A stretch of 64,000 nucleotides of DNA. Origin: Nocardioides terrigena. GTDB taxonomy: Bacteria > Actinomycetota > Actinomycetes > Propionibacteriales > Nocardioidaceae. The notes beneath the pieces were generated by a model. That model was not told the origin of the DNA and searched no databases. It saw only the letters and a list, made by a program, of their open reading frames with translations. The position numbers were made by a program, and so were the translations under genes. Shown here piece by piece: positions 52,146 through 60,191 of the stretch. Every line of letters begins with the position of its first letter. Positions within the stretch are counted from its first letter, which is position 1. The stretch is taken from assembly GCF_003047265.1 (NCBI RefSeq), contig NZ_PZYY01000006.1, positions 310,001-374,000 on the forward strand, in the 5' to 3' direction.

Positions 52146-55100
52146 ATGAAGAAGCTGCTGCTCGCGGGACTGCCCGTCCTGATCATCTTCATGGGGCTGC
52201 CGTTCCTCGTGACGCTGATGGTGGTGATGACGACCACCGCGGCCGCCGAGTGCCGCACCCAGAGCAGCCAAGGCACCGTGCCTACCGAGCTCGGTGACCT
52301 CGGAGCCATCGACGGCCCGGTGGGCGGCCCGGTCAACGGCAAGATCACCATGGCGCAGGCCAACATCCCGCGCCGCTCCGGCCTCGACGGGTTCCGGGCC
52401 TCCATGCCCAAGGTCCTGTCCCAGAACCCCGAGTTCGTCACACTCAACGAGGCCAGCGGCTGGAGCCTGGAGCAGATCGAAGCCGCCACGCCGGGCTACT
52501 CGGCCTTCCGGGTGGCAGCCCCGGCCGGCACCGGCACCGGCGCCGAGCAGGCCATGGGCAACGTCGTGCTCTGGAAGAGCTCGACCTGGACGAAGGTCAA
52601 CGGCGGCCGGGTCCAGCTCGTCGACGACGACAAGACCTTCTACGACGGGCGTCCGGTCACGTGGGACCGCTTCGCGACATGGGTGATGCTGCGCCGCGCC
52701 GACGGCTCCGTGGTCTCGGTGGTCTCCACCCACCACATGACCAACCCGCACCGTTGGCCGAAGCAGCACGGCAACCCGCCGCTGACCCGGCCCCAGCAGT
52801 ACGGCGCCGGAATGGACATCCTGCTGCAGCTGCGCAACTCGCTGGCCGCCCACGGTCCGGTGCTGATCGGCGGCGACACGAACACCCAGGCCTCCTACAC
52901 CGACATCCCCTGGACGGCGGCCGCGAAGATGAAGGCCGCCGGCTACGGATGGCACAACCACGGCGTCGACTTCATCTTCTTCCCGCACCACCAGGGCGCC
53001 CGTCTCGAGCAGGGCTGGGACGGCACGATGGTGTCGGATCACCACTGGCTCTCGGCTCGCATCGCGATGAACGGCGCCGGCCCGGAGAGCGCGCCCGAGA
53101 CCACCACCACGACCGACGGGATCGTGCCCGCGGCGACCACCGCCCGGACGTCCGCCGAGCCGCCGGCCGGCGACGTGCTCGCCCAGCTGATGCGGCTGCG
53201 GTTCGCGTCCAACTACCCGACCATGACCGCCGAGCAGGCCCGCGACGCGATCACCATCGCCCAGGTCGCCCGCGACCTCGAGATTCCCCGCTACGGGCTG
53301 CAGATCGCGATCGCCGCCGCGATCCAGGAGTCCAAGCTGGTCAACCTCACCGGAGGTGACCGCGACTCCGGCGGCCTGTTCCAGCAGCGCCCCTCGGCCG
53401 GCTGGGGAAGCCGGGCCGAGATCACCAACCCCGTCCTCGCGGCCCGCGCGTTCTTCGGCCAGGCCCAGCACACCGGCAACCCCGGCCTCCTCGACATCCC
53501 CGGCTGGCAGAACATGCCGCTCACCCAGGCCGTGCAGGCCGTCCAGCGCTCGGGCTACCCCGACGCCTACGCCCAGTGGGAGGACGTCGCCGGCGACATC
53601 ACCGATCTGCTCGGCGGCGACCTGCCGGACCTGCCCGACGACGGCTCCACCACGAACGTCGCCAACTGCCAGGGCGAGACCGTCAACCCCATCACCGTCG
53701 GCACCCTCAACCTGCTCGGCGCCGGCCACACCGACAAGCCGGGGGAGCGGCCCGGGTACGACACCTGGGACAAGCGACTGCCCGGCGCCATGCGCACGAT
53801 CGAGAACGCCGGCGTCACGATCGCCGGCCTCCAGGAGGTGCATGGCCCGCAGGCTCAGGCGCTGGAGAACCAGTACGCGGCCAAGTGGGGGATCTACCCG
53901 GCCAGCGGGAAGGCACAGAACCGGGTGATCTGGGACCGCAACGAGTGGGAGAAGACCGACAGGCGCCTCGTCGACATCCCGTACTTCGGCGGCAAGGACG
54001 TCGGCATGCCCCTGGTGCAGCTGACCTCGACGACCACCGGGCAGGTGATCTGGGTCTGGAGCATCCACAACCCGGCCAACACTCAAGGAAACGCCGCCGG
54101 GCACCGCCAGGAGGCGCTGCGCCGCCAGTTGGCCACGATGACCGAGCTCGCCGGCACCGGCACCCCTGCGGTGATCCTGGGCGACTTCAACGACGGCAAG
54201 GACGGCAACAACTCCTCGCACTGCGCACTGACCCCTGAGCTGAGCAACGCCTTCGGCGGCTCTGCCGACCCCTGCAAGGAGCCCAAGCAGGACGCGCCGA
54301 TCGACCACGTCTACGGCGCGAACCTCACCTGGGCCAGCGCCGCGGTCGACACCAGCACCCAGGCCAGCAAGATCGCTGACCACCCGCTGGTGACCGCCAC
54401 CACCGCCGGCAGCAGCGCCGGGTGCGCAGTCGACTCCGACACCGCGGAGGCCAAGTACAACCTCGGCCCGGTCAAGCCGCAGCTGACCCAGCTGGTCAAC
54501 ATCCTCGGCCCCATGTTCGACATCAAGACCGTCGGCGGCTACCGCGAGAGCGCCACCGACCCCAACGGCCACCCGGCCGGGCTCGCGGCCGACTTCATGG
54601 TGCCACTCAGTGCGGCGGGCCGCGCGCAGGGCGACCGTCTCGCCGCCTACGCCAAGGCCAATGCCCAGAAGCTCGGCATCGACTACATCATCTGGTACCA
54701 GCGGATCTGGTCGGTCGCCCGCGCAGGCGAGGGCTGGCGGCCGATGGAGGACCGGGGGAGCGCTACCGAGAACCACCTCGACCATGTTCACATCAACGTC
54801 AAGCCCGGCGCCTCCGTCCAGCCGGTCGGCCTCGAGGGCGCCTCCTGCGACGAGGTCGTCTATCCGGTGCCCGCGCAGTACGTCGGAACCGACAACCACA
54901 ACTGGCACGAGACCGGCGCGTACTGGTCCAAGTGGCACACCGGCACCGACTTCTCCGCACCCTGCGGAACCACCGTCTATGCCGCCCACGCCGGCACCAT
55001 CGAGATCGACACCACCCAGCGTTCCTGGGCTGGGCCGCAGCTGGTCAAGGTCACCACCGGCGCCGGGTCCCTGACCACGTGGTACGCCCACATGGCGACT

Positions 55101-55292
55101 GTCAGCGTCAGCCGCGGCCAGACCGTCGCAGCCGGCGAGCCGATCGGCCAGATCGGCAAGGAGGGCAACGTCTCCGGCTGCCACCTCCACTTCGAGGTCC
55201 ACCTCAAGAACGGCTCCATCTACGGCCCCGACAACGTCGATCCCTCGGCTTGGCTCGCAGAGAACGCATCACGCCCGAGCCGCGCCGTGTGA
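52146..55292 (+). CDS. Exported multi-domain cell-wall hydrolase with two nuclease-like domains
   Basis: This 1048-residue protein has an N-terminal hydrophobic anchor. Endonuclease/exonuclease/phosphatase (EEP) domain 1 spans about 70-305 (EFVTLNEASGW, VLIGGDTNTQ, GVDFIFFP, MVSDHHWLSAR). A lysozyme-like transglycosylase spans about 345-470 (IAIAAAIQESKLVNLTGG, GLFQQRPSAGWG). EEP domain 2 spans about 515-755 (TVGTLNLLG, IAGLQEVHG, VILGDFNDG, PIDHVYG, KIADHPLV). Then come a DUF5715-like region (about 770-890, VGGYRESATDPNGHPAGLAA, LDHVHINVK) and an M23 LytM peptidase (about 915-1030, HTGTDFSAPCGTTVYAAHAG, CHLHFEVHL). It should open peptidoglycan for the transfer channel. Confidence 0.85.
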   Translation: MKKLLLAGLPVLIIFMGLPFLVTLMVVMTTTAAAECRTQSSQGTVPTELGDLGAIDGPVGGPVNGKITMAQANIPRRSGLDGFRASMPKVLSQNPEFVTLNEASGWSLEQIEAATPGYSAFRVAAPAGTGTGAEQAMGNVVLWKSSTWTKVNGGRVQLVDDDKTFYDGRPVTWDRFATWVMLRRADGSVVSVVSTHHMTNPHRWPKQHGNPPLTRPQQYGAGMDILLQLRNSLAAHGPVLIGGDTNTQASYTDIPWTAAAKMKAAGYGWHNHGVDFIFFPHHQGARLEQGWDGTMVSDHHWLSARIAMNGAGPESAPETTTTTDGIVPAATTARTSAEPPAGDVLAQLMRLRFASNYPTMTAEQARDAITIAQVARDLEIPRYGLQIAIAAAIQESKLVNLTGGDRDSGGLFQQRPSAGWGSRAEITNPVLAARAFFGQAQHTGNPGLLDIPGWQNMPLTQAVQAVQRSGYPDAYAQWEDVAGDITDLLGGDLPDLPDDGSTTNVANCQGETVNPITVGTLNLLGAGHTDKPGERPGYDTWDKRLPGAMRTIENAGVTIAGLQEVHGPQAQALENQYAAKWGIYPASGKAQNRVIWDRNEWEKTDRRLVDIPYFGGKDVGMPLVQLTSTTTGQVIWVWSIHNPANTQGNAAGHRQEALRRQLATMTELAGTGTPAVILGDFNDGKDGNNSSHCALTPELSNAFGGSADPCKEPKQDAPIDHVYGANLTWASAAVDTSTQASKIADHPLVTATTAGSSAGCAVDSDTAEAKYNLGPVKPQLTQLVNILGPMFDIKTVGGYRESATDPNGHPAGLAADFMVPLSAAGRAQGDRLAAYAKANAQKLGIDYIIWYQRIWSVARAGEGWRPMEDRGSATENHLDHVHINVKPGASVQPVGLEGASCDEVVYPVPAQYVGTDNHNWHETGAYWSKWHTGTDFSAPCGTTVYAAHAGTIEIDTTQRSWAGPQLVKVTTGAGSLTTWYAHMATVSVSRGQTVAAGEPIGQIGKEGNVSGCHLHFEVHLKNGSIYGPDNVDPSAWLAENASRPSRAV

Positions 55293-55369
55293 TCGCACCG
55301 GAGCACTGACGGCACATAGGTGACCAGCGAGGCCCAACGACCCACGACCGCCTGGAGGTGGCGAGACCG

Positions 55370-55972
55370 ATGCAGCGTGAGCGACGACGAGACCCCTACC
55401 CGTGGACCTGGGAGATCCCCGTAGCGGTGGCCTTGGCGACCCTGTTCGTCAGTGTCATCGGCATCCAGCTCGGACGATCAGTCGCCAATCTGCTCGCCGG
55501 CGCCGGATGGACATGGCCCGACGCCAACGCCGGCGCGTTCCCCTCACCCATCGGCACCGCCTTCTGGACCAGCCTTCCTGGCGTCCTCGGCGGACACGCC
55601 GACGCCGGGCTGCCGAGCCCCACGTCCGACGGTCTGGCCGGTAGCGGCCTGGTCTGGGTCAGCCTCGCCCTGGCCGAGGTCGCGCTGCTCACCGCGACCA
55701 TCTGGCTCGGCGCGCGGGCCTACCAGCGCTGGGGCCCGGGCCGCATGCGAGGCATGGCGACCGCAGCCGAGGCCGAGAAGCTGCTCGGCGTCACCCGGCT
55801 CCGCAAGGTCGCCGGCATCGTCCGCCCGGACCTCTACGGCAAGCACGCCGCCGCGACACCGGCACCGGTCCAGCGCACCGCCGGCGACCTCACCGAACAA
55901 CCCGGCCCGCAGCTGGGCCACGGCCTCAGCCCGTGGCTCCTGGACGGCCGCCGAACGAAGGAAGACCGATGA
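55370..55972 (+). CDS. Two-helix membrane protein preceding the coupling protein
   Basis: This 200-residue protein has two membrane helices (about 15-40, EIPVAVALATLFVSVIGIQL; about 95-118, LVWVSLALAEVALLTATIWL), an exported loop and a cytoplasmic tail with AAEAEKLLGVTRLRKVAGIV. In related elements the N-terminal membrane part of the VirD4/TraG coupling protein is split off like this. The ATG at 55370 follows TGGAGGTGG; an upstream GTG at 55358 is possible. It overlaps the next gene by ATGA. Confidence 0.7.
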   Translation: MQRERRRDPYPWTWEIPVAVALATLFVSVIGIQLGRSVANLLAGAGWTWPDANAGAFPSPIGTAFWTSLPGVLGGHADAGLPSPTSDGLAGSGLVWVSLALAEVALLTATIWLGARAYQRWGPGRMRGMATAAEAEKLLGVTRLRKVAGIVRPDLYGKHAAATPAPVQRTAGDLTEQPGPQLGHGLSPWLLDGRRTKEDR

Positions 55973-56253
55973 GCAACGAGACCCCACTGCACGGCAACCC
56001 GTCACTTCGCACCTGCGGCCGCCGTCGGAGCGGCATCAGCTGTCGCCGCCGCGGACACCGGCCGGTCCTCGTCGAGCGCCACTACTACGTGGCTGCCGGC
56101 CAGGTGGAACTCCTCTGCGAGGCGCGCGACCTGCTGTCCGACGCCTCTTTCCCGCTCCTCGGTCGCCGAGCAGAAGAACGCCACGGCCGTGCGGTGATCT
56201 GCCGTCGCTGCCTCGCCCCGAGCGGGGACACCGTTCCCGAGGTGGCGCGATGA
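55969..56253 (+). CDS. Small Cys-containing protein between membrane and motor parts of the coupling protein
   Basis: This 94-residue protein is basic, with Cys residues at TCGRRR, ISCRRRGH, LLCEARD and ICRRCLAPSGD; the last CxxC and the earlier Cys could bind zinc. It overlaps the genes on both sides by 4 bases, so it is made together with them. Its function is unknown. The amino-acid composition is plausible for a real protein, but without a family match confidence is moderate. Confidence 0.55.
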   Translation: MSNETPLHGNPSLRTCGRRRSGISCRRRGHRPVLVERHYYVAAGQVELLCEARDLLSDASFPLLGRRAEERHGRAVICRRCLAPSGDTVPEVAR

Positions 56254-57728
56254 AGCTGAGGTTCGACCCCTGGGACGTGGGCTGGCGCATCGGTGATGCC
56301 CACGAGCCGCGAGGCGGCGAGCTGTGGGTGCCGTGGGACCGCACCGCCGGCGTAATCGGCCCGCAGGGATCCGGCAAGACCCTCGACCTGCTCACCCCTG
56401 CGCTGCTCGGCGCTCCGGGTGCCGCCCTGGTGACACTGACGAAGGTCGAGGACCTGCTGCTCAGCCTGACCGAGCGTTCCCGCGACGACCGGCCGTGCGT
56501 GGTGCTCGACCCCTTCGGACTGGCCGAGGGCGTCGTCGACGAGCTGATCTGGGACCCGATCGCCGGCTGCGTGGACCCCAAGGTCGCCGAGCGGCGCGCC
56601 AAGGCTTTCACCGCCGGCACCGTCAAGGGCGCGATCACCGGCGGCACCGGCGACGATGCTGCGCGGTTCTACGCCGCCGAGTCCGCGAAGGTGCTGCAGG
56701 GCTACTTCCACGCCGCGGCGCTGACCGGTAGGACGCTCGAGGACGTGCTGCAGTGGGTCGCCAACCCCACCGCAGCCACCCAGCCGATGGAGATCTTGCG
56801 GCGGCACCCGCACGCTGAGCCGTTCTGGCACGGCCTCCTGCACGGTGCGCTGAACGGTGACGACCGCACCGCCGGCAACACCGTCACCACGGTGCAGCAG
56901 GCGGTCTCGCTGTTCTTCCAGGCCGACATCCGCCGCCGCTGCATTCCCAGCCCCGGACGTCCCGCCACCGACCTCGCCGGCGTGATCCGTCGACGCGGCA
57001 CCATCTACCTGCTCGGCCGCGAAGACCCCTACGCCTCGGCCAGCCCGCTGATGACCGCCGTGGCCGAGCACGTCTTGGACACCGGCCTGCTGCTGGCCAA
57101 CAGCTCCCCGTGGGGCGGCCGGCTGTGCCCGCCCCTGGTCTCGGTGCTCGACGAGCTGCCGTCGACCGCGCCGCTTCCGACCCTCCGTACCCGAATGGCC
57201 AACGAGCGCGCCCTGGGGCTGTCGTTCATTTGGGCCGCCCAGACTCGGCCCCAGCTGACCAGCATCTTCGGTGAGCACGAGGCCCGAGCACTGCTCGGCC
57301 TCACCAACGCCCTGGTGATGTTCGGCGGCTCCAAGGACGTCGCCTTCAACCAGGAGATCTCCGACCTCCTCGGAACGGTCCGCATCGGGCGGGTCACCCA
57401 CTCCACCGGCGGAGCCAGTGGCGGTGGGCGCAGCTTCTCCGGCGACGACATCCCGATCATGCGGCCCGAGGAAGTCCGGCAACTGCCCGAACGCCAAGCT
57501 CTGGTCGTCGCCGAGAACGGCAAGCCGATCATCGCCAAGCTGCACCGCTGCGTCGAAGGCAAGGCAGGGGAACGCCTGCTGGCCGACCAGCGGGCGCTGC
57601 GCGAGCGCCTCACCAACGACCGGCGCATGGTCATCACCCCCGAGGCCCGAGCCACCGCGGCGCTCGTCGAGGCACGCCGTCTCGGCTTCGTCGACGACGA
57701 GACCGACCACGCAAGGAGTGAACTGTGA
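56250..57728 (+). CDS. VirD4/TraG-type coupling protein
   Basis: This 492-residue ATPase has Walker A GVIGPQGSGKTLDLLTPALL at about residue 37, Walker B VSVLDELPSTAPLPTLRTRM at about 297, and the family segments ALVTLTKVEDLL, FIWAAQTRPQL and LVMFGGSKDVAFNQ. It links the relaxosome to the secretion channel. It has no membrane helices of its own; the protein at 55370-55972 probably supplies them. It overlaps the previous gene by ATGA and the next by GTGA. The frame open from 55452 is not used. Confidence 0.9.
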   Translation: MKLRFDPWDVGWRIGDAHEPRGGELWVPWDRTAGVIGPQGSGKTLDLLTPALLGAPGAALVTLTKVEDLLLSLTERSRDDRPCVVLDPFGLAEGVVDELIWDPIAGCVDPKVAERRAKAFTAGTVKGAITGGTGDDAARFYAAESAKVLQGYFHAAALTGRTLEDVLQWVANPTAATQPMEILRRHPHAEPFWHGLLHGALNGDDRTAGNTVTTVQQAVSLFFQADIRRRCIPSPGRPATDLAGVIRRRGTIYLLGREDPYASASPLMTAVAEHVLDTGLLLANSSPWGGRLCPPLVSVLDELPSTAPLPTLRTRMANERALGLSFIWAAQTRPQLTSIFGEHEARALLGLTNALVMFGGSKDVAFNQEISDLLGTVRIGRVTHSTGGASGGGRSFSGDDIPIMRPEEVRQLPERQALVVAENGKPIIAKLHRCVEGKAGERLLADQRALRERLTNDRRMVITPEARATAALVEARRLGFVDDETDHARSEL

Positions 57729-58426
57729 CCACCGAGCAGCAGACCCGCCGGGCGGCACCCACGCTGATGGTCTTCCCGTTCCCCGTCCCCGGGGGCCACG
57801 TCCGGCTCGCCTACCGCGAGCTCCACATCGCCATCAACGGCACCGAGGAGGAGAAGAAGGCCCTCGGCAACCACGGGCTGCTGTCGCGGCCCTGGGAGCC
57901 GGCAACCTGCCTGGACCCCGAGCTGCGTCACGACCTGTGGGAGTGGCTCGAGGACGTCGTGATCTGGCTCAACCGCGAGTACACCTGGGACGTCTCCGGG
58001 CTCATCCCCAGCTGCTGGCCTCTGCACCCGCACTTGGTCCACGAGATCGCCGTCCTTGCCGACCAGCGCCGGCGGGCCGGCCTGGCGATGACCAGCGACG
58101 CGCTCGAGGAGTGGCACCGCTACTGCCTTCCGGCGTTCACCGACCGGATGCGCAACAGGCTGCGCACCCACTGCGACGACGAGCACAAGAGCTGGCCGGC
58201 CAAGCCGCGCCACAGCGAGCACCTGGCCGACGGCAGCCGACAGCGCCGCGAGAACACGTTTGCCCAAGACATCGACGCTCTGCCCGTCAACCGGCGGGCA
58301 CACGAAAAGTCGCCGGACGGTCCACCGCGGCTCGGCCTCGTCGACCTCGACACCGGCGAGATCCACGACGACGAGCTGGGCGGCGCTCAGCCGCGCACCC
58401 GCACCGAGAAGGGACCCCGCGAGTGA
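57725..58426 (+). CDS. Conserved-looking transfer-module protein of unknown function
   Basis: This 233-residue soluble protein starts with GTG overlapping the coupling-protein stop. It contains HDLWEWLEDVVIWLNREYTW, CWPLHPHLVHEIAVLADQRR and DALEEWHRYCLPAFTDRMRN, a helical pattern rich in Trp and His. A disordered charged tail follows. Related proteins seem common beside coupling proteins in actinobacterial elements, but I know of no function. It may be an adaptor to the relaxosome. Confidence 0.6.
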   Translation: MTTEQQTRRAAPTLMVFPFPVPGGHVRLAYRELHIAINGTEEEKKALGNHGLLSRPWEPATCLDPELRHDLWEWLEDVVIWLNREYTWDVSGLIPSCWPLHPHLVHEIAVLADQRRRAGLAMTSDALEEWHRYCLPAFTDRMRNRLRTHCDDEHKSWPAKPRHSEHLADGSRQRRENTFAQDIDALPVNRRAHEKSPDGPPRLGLVDLDTGEIHDDELGGAQPRTRTEKGPRE

Positions 58427-58779
58427 TGCATATGAACGAACGCTCCGAGGCCATCCGCCGAGCCCAGCGCGCCCTCAAGGCTCTCGGCGAGCACCCGCGC
58501 TCAAGCAAGAAGGAGCTCGGCCACGCGCGCGAACACGTCAACGCCTGTTACTCCCACGGCTCGGGTGAGGACGTGTGGAACGCCGTTGCACAGGTCGAGG
58601 CCATGGCCGATCGCCGCTACGGCGTACCGAGCACAGAGGAGCAGCGTCAGATGGTCGGGGCGACCGAGGACCTCGAGGAGCCTGCGACAGCCGCCCGCGG
58701 CCGAGCGGCCGAGGACCGCGCAATCCCGTCGACGTCGGCGACCCCAGACGTGGAGCTCGCGCCCACTGCATCGCCATGA
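58426..58779 (+). CDS. Small helical protein of unknown function
   Basis: This 117-residue protein begins MHMNERSEAIRRAQRALKAL, so either ATG (58426 or 58432) could be used. A helical N-terminal half (SSKKELGHAREHVNACYSHG, EDVWNAVAQVEAMADRRYGV) precedes an acidic tail. It shares one base with the stop of the upstream gene and ends the tightly coupled run. A weak hairpin (CGGCGT/ACGCCG, 58802-58817) follows. Confidence 0.55.
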   Translation: MHMNERSEAIRRAQRALKALGEHPRSSKKELGHAREHVNACYSHGSGEDVWNAVAQVEAMADRRYGVPSTEEQRQMVGATEDLEEPATAARGRAAEDRAIPSTSATPDVELAPTASP

Positions 58780-58921
58780 AGTGGGCACGACGGGCACAAG
58801 ACGGCGTCAGAACGCCGCTGAGAGAACGGAAACCCCTGCCAGCGGGTAGTCACACACCGCTTCGTTGTGGGAGAGCCATTCTGAGCGTTCTCGCCCCGTC
58901 GACCACCCAGGCGTAGAACTG

Positions 58922-59725
58922 ATGCCGGATCAGCTGACCTCAGCGCTCCTCATCGTGGTGGCTATCGCCTACCTCGGCGGAGCCGTTCTGTTGATCGTGG
59001 CGCTTGCCAAGGTCCTGCTCGCCTGGTCGGTCAGCTGGCGCACCAGCGGGCAAACCAGCCCGGTCGAAGTCATGCTGCAGCAGCGGGCCGCCGCGGCGAT
59101 GGCCGCGGTCGCCGCAGTCGCGAACGTCCCGCCTCCGGCAACCGACGTCGTTGCGATCCTGGGCGCCCCGGTCGCCGGGGAAGCCGATGCGACCGCGGGC
59201 GATGGTGGTCTCGCGGTGACCCGCTTCCGGGCTGGTCGTCCCCCCACCGTGGTGTTCGCGCGGGCCGCGCTCACCGGCCTCAGCGTCGGCGCGGTGCAGA
59301 GCCTGGCCGCCCACGAGCTCGGCCACGTCATCCGCCGCGAGCGCAGTTCGGCGGCGGCGCGGTACTCGTGGCTGGTCGGTTACCTACTCCTCGTGTTGGC
59401 AGGCGCTGGTCTCACTGCAGCTGCTCTTGTGGCCTCGCCCCAGCTGGCCGGCCCCTCGTTGCTGGCCACGATGAGTGCGGCCGTGGCGTTTCTCGGTCTC
59501 CGCTTCACCTTCGACCGGCGCGAGGAGGCTGCCGCCGATCTCTTCGCCATCGACCTGACTCGCGACCTGGACGCGGCCGCGGAGCTGATGCGGTTCTACG
59601 AGAAAAGCCTGGCGTGGCCGACGCCCGACGGCGGCCCCGCGTGGTCGCGGCTGGAGCGGCGGTGGTTCGCAACCCACCCCGAGCCGCAGGCGCGGCTCGC
59701 AGCCATGCGCCGTCGCCTTGGGTGA
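58922..59725 (+). CDS. M48-family membrane metallopeptidase
   Basis: This 267-residue protein has an N-terminal membrane helix (LTSALLIVVAIAYLGGAVLL), the zinc motif AAHELGHVIRRER (HExxH at about 130), two further helices (YSWLVGYLLLVLAGAGLTAA; LLATMSAAVAFLGLRFTF), and the third-ligand segment DRREEAAADLFAID. This is the M48/HtpX-like layout, with an active site facing the cytoplasm. It may trim membrane or channel proteins or respond to stress. The ATG at 58922 lacks a strong ribosome site; the open frame begins at 58865. Confidence 0.82.
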   Translation: MPDQLTSALLIVVAIAYLGGAVLLIVALAKVLLAWSVSWRTSGQTSPVEVMLQQRAAAAMAAVAAVANVPPPATDVVAILGAPVAGEADATAGDGGLAVTRFRAGRPPTVVFARAALTGLSVGAVQSLAAHELGHVIRRERSSAAARYSWLVGYLLLVLAGAGLTAAALVASPQLAGPSLLATMSAAVAFLGLRFTFDRREEAAADLFAIDLTRDLDAAAELMRFYEKSLAWPTPDGGPAWSRLERRWFATHPEPQARLAAMRRRLG

Positions 59726-59870
59726 CTTCTCGAACGCGGCGGCGAAACACCTCTGGTAGCAGCCGGGCCGACCTCGTTGGCCCGTTCAGCGGCTGGCAGC
59801 CGACGTAGTCCATCCGGTCGGCTGCGGCCTGGGTAGACCCTGGCTTCTTCGCTGCGTGAGGATGACGATC

Positions 59871-60164
59871 GTGACTCCAACCGATCTGGGACCAGTTTGG
59901 CGGCAGCACAATTGCTCACGTAAGCACAGGACCTTTCTGACGATGGCGAAGTGCATCTGGAACGACGCTCCGTGGGTCTCCGGCGAAGGAGCTATCGCGT
60001 TGGTGGCGTGCAGACCTTCTGGGCCTGTCAGGTACCGGCACGGAGCCGTGTCCCTGCACCAGACGGCTGATAGTGCATTGGAGGCCAAGACGTTGATCGA
60101 CGAGACCGGCTGCGGAGGCCGCTGTCACCGCGACCACAGGATCGTGCAGCTGGTCTTACCGTGA
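59871..60164 (+). CDS. Small Cys/His-rich protein of unknown function
   Basis: This 97-residue protein contains NCSRKHRTFLTMAKCIWNDA, GAIALVACRPSG and ETGCGGRCHRDHRIVQLV. The spaced Cys and His residues could bind a metal. The pattern recalls short actinobacterial proteins of unknown function often found on mobile elements. The start is uncertain: GTG at 59871 (AGGA about 8 bases upstream) is preferred over ATG 59862 and GTG 59856. It is convergent with the helicase/primase gene 27 bases away. Confidence 0.6.
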   Translation: MTPTDLGPVWRQHNCSRKHRTFLTMAKCIWNDAPWVSGEGAIALVACRPSGPVRYRHGAVSLHQTADSALEAKTLIDETGCGGRCHRDHRIVQLVLP

Positions 60165-60191
60165 CGCCAGCCTGCGGGCTTCCGGAGCGGG

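Noticed and set aside
51897..55202. A 1101-codon minus-strand frame
   Set aside because: It is antisense to the multi-domain hydrolase, whose domains are unambiguous; it has the biased composition of a high-GC shadow frame.
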